From positions 296,001 to 360,000 of the forward strand of contig NZ_WQNE01000003.1 of assembly GCF_009759665.1 (NCBI RefSeq): a stretch of 64,000 nucleotides of DNA. The letters are read 5' to 3'. This DNA comes from Bradyrhizobium cajani. Lineage in GTDB: Bacteria > Pseudomonadota > Alphaproteobacteria > Rhizobiales > Xanthobacteraceae. Position numbers and translations under genes: made by a program. This document shows positions 59,325-64,000 of this stretch, in pieces (position 1 is the first letter of the stretch; every line of letters begins with the position of its first letter). Below the pieces are notes generated by a model. That model worked only from the letters and a program-made list of their open reading frames with translations. It was not told the DNA's origin and made no database searches.

Positions 59325-60581
59325 ATGAAATCCCGCCTCACTCCGCTGTTCGCCCTGTCCCTGCTCGGCCTTGCCGCCAGCGCCACATCCGCGTTCGCCG
59401 CCGCCGACGAGAAGATCAAGGCAGCCGCCGAGCAGGAGAAGGCACCGCTGATCGAGACGCTGCGCGACATGGTGATGATCGAGAGCGGCAGCGGCGATGC
59501 CGAGGGGCTGAAGAAGATGGCCGACTTCACCGAAGGCCGCCTGAAGGCGCTGGGCGCCACCACGGAGCGGCGCAAGACCACCGCCGGCACGCGCGCCGAC
59601 ATGGTGATCGCGACGTTCAAGGGCACCGGCACCCGCAAGCTGATGCTGATCGCGCATATGGACACGGTCTATCAGCGCGGCGTCCTTGCAAGCGAGCCGT
59701 ACCGCGTCGACGGCAACCGCATCTACGGACCCGGCATCGCCGACGACAAGGGCGGCATCGCCGTGGCCCTGCACGCGCTCAAGATCCTGAAGGACGCCGG
59801 CTGGCAGGACTACGCGACACTCACGGTAACCTTCAATCCGGACGAGGAGGTCGGATCGATCGGGTCGGGCGAGATCATCGCAGAGCTCGCCGACCAGCAC
59901 GACGTCGTGCTCTCCTGCGAACCGACGGTGGCCTCGCCGCACGCGAAAAATGACGGGCTGCTGCTCGGCGCAAGCGGCACCGCGACCGCGAGGATGGAGG
60001 TGAAGGGGCGCGCCTCGCATGCGGGCGCCGCGCCCGACCTCGGCCGCAACGCGCTGATCGAGCTCGCGCATCAACTGCTGCAAACCCGGGACGTCGCGAA
60101 GTCGATCCCGGGCACGCAGCTCAACTGGACCACGGCGCAGGCCGGCACGGTGCGCAATCAGATCCCCGAAAAGGCCGAGGCCGGCGCCGACATCCGCCTC
60201 ACCATTCCCGACGGCATCGCCAAACTGCAGGCGGCGCTCGACGAGAAGCTGAAGACCAAGCTCGTTCCCGACACCGAAACCACGGTGAAGATCATCGCTG
60301 GACGTCCGCCCTTCGTCTCCAGCGATCGCGGCCGCGCGCTGGCGCAGGAGGGGCAGGCGATCTATGCCGAGATCGACCGCAAGCTCGATATCGCCGAGAT
60401 GACCGGCGGCGCCACCGACGCCGGCTATGCCAATCGCAGCGGCAAGGCGGTGGTGGTCGAGAGCTTCGGCCTCGCCGGCTTCGGCTATCACGCCCGCGAC
60501 GAGTTCATCGACACCAACTCGATCGTGCCGCGGCTCTACCTGATGAGCCGGATACTGATCGAGCAGGGCAAGAAGAAATAG
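59325..60581 (+). CDS. Exported M20-family metallopeptidase
   Basis: 418 residues with a signal peptide (RLTPLFALSLLGLAASATSAFAA). Zinc-site motifs: LIAHMDTVYQRG, GPGIADDKGGIAVALHALK, NPDEEVGSIGSG (catalytic Glu-Glu), and GATDAGYANRSG with the last His in GFGYHARDEFID. The lid domain holds VKGRASHAGAAPDLGRNAL. The order resembles carboxypeptidase G2 (glutamate carboxypeptidase). It should release C-terminal amino acids in the periplasm. ATG at 59325. Confidence 0.92.
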   Translation: MKSRLTPLFALSLLGLAASATSAFAAADEKIKAAAEQEKAPLIETLRDMVMIESGSGDAEGLKKMADFTEGRLKALGATTERRKTTAGTRADMVIATFKGTGTRKLMLIAHMDTVYQRGVLASEPYRVDGNRIYGPGIADDKGGIAVALHALKILKDAGWQDYATLTVTFNPDEEVGSIGSGEIIAELADQHDVVLSCEPTVASPHAKNDGLLLGASGTATARMEVKGRASHAGAAPDLGRNALIELAHQLLQTRDVAKSIPGTQLNWTTAQAGTVRNQIPEKAEAGADIRLTIPDGIAKLQAALDEKLKTKLVPDTETTVKIIAGRPPFVSSDRGRALAQEGQAIYAEIDRKLDIAEMTGGATDAGYANRSGKAVVVESFGLAGFGYHARDEFIDTNSIVPRLYLMSRILIEQGKKK

Positions 60582-60718
60582 GGCCGCCCTTTTTCTCGAG
60601 AAACAACCCCATGCACAGTAGGTGGCTCGAGCAATATCAATAGCTTAGCCGCCCACGAAATTGGCGACCGGGACCAGCCCGGAGACGCTTGACGCCCCCG
60701 ATCCGCCGCTGTATCTTC

Positions 60719-60738
60719 GAATACGGAATTCCGTATTC
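60719..60738. promoter_or_regulatory. Perfect 20-bp palindrome before the GntR gene
   Basis: GAATACGGAATTCCGTATTC is fully self-complementary and lies 27 bp upstream of the GTG start. Probable binding site of the encoded GntR protein, giving autoregulation. Confidence 0.75.
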
Positions 60739-60765
60739 CCTCTTCACTGTTTCGGAGTTGCCGGC

Positions 60766-61443
60766 GTGATCCCTCTCGACCCGCTCCCGAACCTGATCGA
60801 CCAGGTCTATGCCCGGATCCTGGAGGCGATCTCCGACCGCACGCTGCAACCGGGCCAGCGCATCCGGCAGAACGAACTCGCCGACAAGCTCGGCGTGTCG
60901 CGCCAGCCGGTGTCGCATGCGCTGCACCTGCTGCACCGGCAGGGGCTCGTCGCCGAGAGCGGCAAGCGCGGCTTTGAAGTCACCCAGCTCGATCCCGCGC
61001 GCATCCGCCAGCTCTACGAGGTGCGCGGCGCCATCGATGCGCTCGCCGCGCGGCTCGCCGCGGAGCGCGCAGGCGCTGATGCAGCCGGACGCGCGCGGCT
61101 GGAGGCAGCACTTGCCGCCGGTCGCGGGATCGACCGCAACACGACGCTCGCCGAGCTCATCGTGCTCGACGTCGATTTCCACCGGGCGATCTACCAGCTC
61201 GCCGGCAATCCCGTGATCGAGGAGACGATCGCGCCGCAATGGCCGCATATGCGCCGCTCGATGGCGACGGTGCTGTCCGAGCTCGACTACCGCGGCAGCG
61301 CCTGGGCCGAGCATGCGACCATTGCCAGGCACATTCTGTCGGGTGAGGCGAAGGCGGCCGAGCGCGCGGCGCTGGCGCATGCGCAGACGGCGGGGCGGAT
61401 GACCGAGGAGAGATTGAGGGCGACGGCGGAGGTGGCGGCGTAG
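60766..61443 (+). CDS. GntR-family (FadR subgroup) transcriptional regulator
   Basis: 225 residues from the GTG at 60766. The winged-helix domain spans about residues 10-75 (LQPGQRIRQNELADKLGVSR; VSHALHLLHRQGLVAESGKRGFEV). The C-terminal all-helical FCD domain shows LYEVRGAIDALAARLAAERA, LDVDFHRAIYQLAGNPVI and the metal-type His in EHATIARHILSG. Binds a small organic acid in most relatives. Its own promoter has a perfect palindrome. Likely controls the two genes that follow. Confidence 0.9.
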   Translation: MIPLDPLPNLIDQVYARILEAISDRTLQPGQRIRQNELADKLGVSRQPVSHALHLLHRQGLVAESGKRGFEVTQLDPARIRQLYEVRGAIDALAARLAAERAGADAAGRARLEAALAAGRGIDRNTTLAELIVLDVDFHRAIYQLAGNPVIEETIAPQWPHMRRSMATVLSELDYRGSAWAEHATIARHILSGEAKAAERAALAHAQTAGRMTEERLRATAEVAA

Positions 61444-61454
61444 TCATTTGCGCT

Positions 61455-61535
61455 GTCATTCCGGGATGGTCCGCAGGACCAGACCCGGAATCTCGAGGTT
61501 CCGGGTTCGGTCCTGCGGACCGCCCCGGAACGACG
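61455..61535. repeat. Intergenic palindrome, family A (short form)
   Basis: 81-bp copy with centre TCTCGAGG, between the GntR and dioxygenase genes. It could attenuate read-through between them. Confidence 0.85.
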
Positions 61536-61565
61536 AACAATAAAAATCAAACAGGAGGACGACCC

Positions 61566-62366
61566 ATGAAACTGTCCCAGGAGCAATTGGAGTTCTTCCA
61601 CCGCGAGGGCTGGCTGTTCCTGCCCGAATTGTTCAGCCAGGAGGAGGTCGATCTCCTGGCGCGGGAGGCTGTCGCCATCTACGACGCCAACCGGCCCGAA
61701 GTCTGGCGCGAGAAGAGCGGCGCGCCGCGCACGGCCTTTGCCGCGCATCTCTACAACGAGGCGTTCCGCATCCTGGGCGCGCATCCGCGCATGATCGAGC
61801 CAGTCGAGCAGCTCTTCGGCGAGCCGGTCTACATGCACCAGTTCAAGATCAACGCGAAATCGGCCTTCACCGGCGACGTCTGGCAATGGCACCAGGATTA
61901 CGGCACCTGGAAGCGCGACGACGGCATGCCGGAGCCGCGCGCGATGAACATCGCGATCTTCCTCGACGAGGTGATGCCGATCAACGGTCCCCTGATGCTG
62001 GTGCCGCGCAGCCAGAACGCCGGCGACCTCGAAGCCTCGCATGATCTCGCCACCACGTCCTACCCGCTTTGGACGCTGGACGAGGACACCGTGACGCGCC
62101 TCGTCAAGCAGGGCGGCATCGTGGCGCCGACCGGCAAGGGAGGCGGCATGCTGATGTTCCACGGCAACCTCGTGCATGGGTCGAGCGGCAACATCACGCC
62201 CTATCCGCGCAAGATCGTCTACCTGACGCTGAACGCGGTCTCGAACTACATCCGCACACCGACGCGGCCGGAGTACATCGCCCATCGCGATTTTGCGCCG
62301 ATCAAGACGGTGGACGACGACGCGCTGCTGCGCCTTGCCCGTGCGCCGCGGCAGGCGGCGGAGTAG
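61566..62366 (+). CDS. Phytanoyl-CoA dioxygenase-family enzyme
   Basis: 266 residues from the ATG at 61566, with GGAGG upstream. The Fe(II)/2-oxoglutarate site is visible: H109-Q-D111 in WQWHQDYGTW, the distal His in FHGNLVHGSSGN, and an Arg in PYPRKIVYLTLN. The PhyH fold dominates (MKLSQEQLEFFHREGWLFLP at the start). The enzyme hydroxylates an unactivated C-H bond; substrate unknown. Probably acts with the dehydrogenase encoded downstream. Confidence 0.9.
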   Translation: MKLSQEQLEFFHREGWLFLPELFSQEEVDLLAREAVAIYDANRPEVWREKSGAPRTAFAAHLYNEAFRILGAHPRMIEPVEQLFGEPVYMHQFKINAKSAFTGDVWQWHQDYGTWKRDDGMPEPRAMNIAIFLDEVMPINGPLMLVPRSQNAGDLEASHDLATTSYPLWTLDEDTVTRLVKQGGIVAPTGKGGGMLMFHGNLVHGSSGNITPYPRKIVYLTLNAVSNYIRTPTRPEYIAHRDFAPIKTVDDDALLRLARAPRQAAE

Positions 62367-62391
62367 GACGCTCTCATGCAATAATCTCAGT

Positions 62392-62481
62392 CGTCATGCC
62401 CGGGCTTGACCCGGGCATCCACGTCTGGACGCGATCGCTGGAAGTAAGACGTGGATGGCCGGGTCAAGCCCGGCCATGACG
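62392..62481. repeat. Intergenic palindrome, family C
   Basis: CGTCATGCCCGGGCTTGACC and its complement GGTCAAGCCCGGCCATGACG, with ACGT inner arms. Between dioxygenase and dehydrogenase genes. Confidence 0.85.
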
Positions 62482-62533
62482 AGCCGATAGAGACAGGCGT
62501 CTCACGAATTTCTGTATCACCGGAAAGATTCCA

Positions 62534-63847
62534 ATGAACCTCTTCCGCCTCCTCCAGGCCCGCGCCGCCGCCGGCAAACCCGTCCGTGTCGCGCTGATCG
62601 GCGCCGGGAAATTCGGCTCGATGTTCCTCGCACAGGTGCCGCACACGCCGGGGCTGGAGGTGCCCATCATCGTCGACATCGACCGCGACCGCGCCCGCGA
62701 GGCCTGCCGCACCGTCGGCTGGGACGCAGCGCGCATCGCGGCGACCACCTTCACCGATGACGGCGCGCGCGCCATCGCCGGCGGGGCGATGGACGTGGTG
62801 GTGGAGGCGACCGGCAATCCCGCCGTGGGCATCCGGCACGCGCGCGCGGCGATCGCTGCGGGCAAGCATATCGTGATGGTCAATGTCGAGGCCGACGTGC
62901 TGGCGGGCCCCCTCCTCGCCGACGAAGCCCGCAAGGCCGGCGTGGTCTATTCGCTCGCCTATGGCGATCAGCCGGCGCTGACGGCGGAGATGGTCGACTG
63001 GGCGCGTGCCACCGGCTTTCGCGTGGTTGCCGCCGGCAAAGGGACAAAGTACCTGCCGGCCTATCACGACGTGACGCCCGATGGCGTCTGGCAGCATTAC
63101 GGCCTGACCGCCGGCGAAGCGCAGTCGGCCGGGATGAATCCGCAGATGTTCAACTCCTTCCTCGACGGCACCAAATCGGCGATCGAGATGGCTGCGATCG
63201 CCAATGCCTGCGCCCTCGACGTGCCCGCGGATGGCCTGCTGTTTCCGCCCTGCGGCGTCGACGATCTGCCGCACATCATGCGGCCGCGCGCGCGCGGCGG
63301 CGTGCTGGAGCGGTCGGGCGTGGTGGAGGTCGTGTCCTCGCTCGAGCGCGACGGCCGGCCGGTATTTCGCGACCTGCGCTGGGGCGTCTATGTCGTTCTG
63401 GAAGCACCGAACGACTACGCCGCCGATTGCTTCAGGCAATATGGCCTGAAGACCGACGCCAGCGGGCGGTTCGCGGCGATGTACAAGCCCTATCATCTGA
63501 TCGGCCTCGAGCTGAACATCTCGGTGCTGTCGGCCGCGCTGCGGAGCGAACCGACCGGCCAGGCCATGGGCTTCCGCGGCGACGTCGCCGCCGTGGCCAA
63601 GCGCAATCTGCGCGCCGGCGAGATGCTGGATGGCGAAGGCGGCTACACCGTGTGGGGCAAGCTGGTACCGGCGACCGCGAGCCTGAAGGCCGGCGCGCTG
63701 CCGATCGGCCTCGCACATCGCGTCAAGCTGAAGCATGACGTCGCCCATGGCGCAGTGGTGCGCTGGAGCGACGTCGAATTCGATCCCGGCAACGAGACGG
63801 TGACGATTCGAAAGGCCATGGAGGCCGCGTTCGCAGCGCAGCATTGA
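62534..63847 (+). CDS. NAD(P)-dependent oxidoreductase with SAF domain (homoserine-dehydrogenase-like)
   Basis: 437 residues. N-terminal Rossmann motif ALIGAGKFGSMF, then VVVEATGNPAVGIRHARAAI as in homoserine dehydrogenases. In the C-terminal third a SAF-like domain is visible (KRNLRAGEMLDGEGGYTVWG; RVKLKHDVAHGAVVRWSDVE). The conserved FNSFLDGTKSAIEMAAIANA stretch is family-typical. Older annotations call homologues FlgA-like because of the SAF part. I take it to be a sugar-acid or hydroxy-acid dehydrogenase; substrate unknown. Confidence 0.85.
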   Translation: MNLFRLLQARAAAGKPVRVALIGAGKFGSMFLAQVPHTPGLEVPIIVDIDRDRAREACRTVGWDAARIAATTFTDDGARAIAGGAMDVVVEATGNPAVGIRHARAAIAAGKHIVMVNVEADVLAGPLLADEARKAGVVYSLAYGDQPALTAEMVDWARATGFRVVAAGKGTKYLPAYHDVTPDGVWQHYGLTAGEAQSAGMNPQMFNSFLDGTKSAIEMAAIANACALDVPADGLLFPPCGVDDLPHIMRPRARGGVLERSGVVEVVSSLERDGRPVFRDLRWGVYVVLEAPNDYAADCFRQYGLKTDASGRFAAMYKPYHLIGLELNISVLSAALRSEPTGQAMGFRGDVAAVAKRNLRAGEMLDGEGGYTVWGKLVPATASLKAGALPIGLAHRVKLKHDVAHGAVVRWSDVEFDPGNETVTIRKAMEAAFAAQH

Positions 63848-64000
63848 ACAGGGCGCCAGCGCGACCCAACCAAACTGCGCTTGCGCTGCAGGTTCGCTTT
63901 CGTCATCCTGACGTTGATCCGGGAGTTTGAATTTCGGGCACCACAAGAAACGTCGGGCAGCGGCGAAGACAAAGCGACGCCAAGATCGCCATCCCTCGTC
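63848..64000. other. Gene-free right edge
   Basis: 153 bases after the dehydrogenase stop codon. No frame looks coding and no RNA is recognised. The next gene lies outside the window. Confidence 0.5.

Noticed and set aside
58095..60491. A 798-residue minus-strand frame
   Set aside because: It crosses the AhpD-like, ECF41 and M20 genes, all of which have clear domains on their own strands. The frame has no motifs and is a GC-rich shadow.
62387..63946. A 519-residue minus-strand frame at the right end
   Set aside because: Opposite to the SAF-domain dehydrogenase, which has a clear Rossmann motif. No domain is visible in the shadow.
1..64000. tRNA, rRNA, integrase or transposase genes
   Set aside because: None could be recognised on either strand. 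Palindromic elements here are short non-coding repeats and not insertion sequences.

Overview
The window reads as chromosomal DNA of a high-GC alphaproteobacterium, most likely Bradyrhizobium or a close relative. The signs are the PhyR-NepR-EcfG general stress locus, a DUF3551 protein, homospermidine synthase, many acyl-CoA enzymes, and dense intergenic palindromes typical of that group. This is inferred from gene content, not from a database search. I see no rRNA, tRNA, transposase, phage gene or CRISPR array. About 65 protein genes are supported, nearly all intact. One gene runs off the left edge, and the last about 150 bases hold no recognisable gene.

Layout. 1-7.5 kb: partial exported protein, arabinose-5-phosphate isomerase (kdsD), an AhpD-like/HxlR divergent pair with twin operators, an NfeD/SPFH pair, and hemH with a substrate-binding protein. 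7.5-11.8 kb: NicO-type metal exporter, DUF1007 and an M3 oligopeptidase in overlapping reading frames. 11.8-16.4 kb: a polyamine block in which a long structured leader (candidate speF RNA) precedes an ornithine-type decarboxylase, then GNAT, RidA and homospermidine synthase. 16.5-21 kb: MgtC-like protein and a 1068-residue FG-GAP/AIDA-repeat surface protein. 21.2-26.1 kb: a probable six-gene zinc operon (His-rich minigene, ABC ATPase, permease, binding protein, CobW-type GTPase, WD40 protein) behind a Zur-like palindrome. 26.2-31.6 kb: a split permease pair, Fe/Mn superoxide dismutase, GNAT, DUF2147, and a DUF3095 protein with cyclase-like motifs.

31.7-36 kb: a small operon of a stand-alone acyl carrier protein, an AMP-forming ligase and an SDR reductase, next to a FATP-type acyl-CoA synthetase. 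36.3-43 kb: htpG, several exported proteins, a duplicated TonB-C-domain protein, and the general stress response locus (phyR divergent from nepR-ecfG). 43-55.4 kb: nitroreductase, then a beta-oxidation module with three acyl-CoA dehydrogenases (two alpha-like paralogues and one beta-like), feruloyl-CoA synthase-like ligase, atypical crotonase, SDR, a divergent TetR regulator, thiolase and a second ligase. 55.4-64 kb: ogt, two tandem alpha/beta hydrolases, an AhpD-like gene divergent from an ECF41-type sigma factor, an exported M20 peptidase, and a GntR regulator with a perfect 20-bp palindrome, followed by a phytanoyl-CoA-dioxygenase-like enzyme and a SAF-domain dehydrogenase.

Most gaps between genes carry long imperfect palindromes belonging to at least six families. 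Several sit directly after stop codons, and one supplies the last codons of the TetR gene. The most notable regulatory finds are: twin operators in the HxlR gap; a Zur-like box; mirrored GGAAC elements in the phyR/nepR gap; a pair of matching GGTCACR-N16-CGTC promoters between the ECF41 gene and its partner; and the GntR palindrome.
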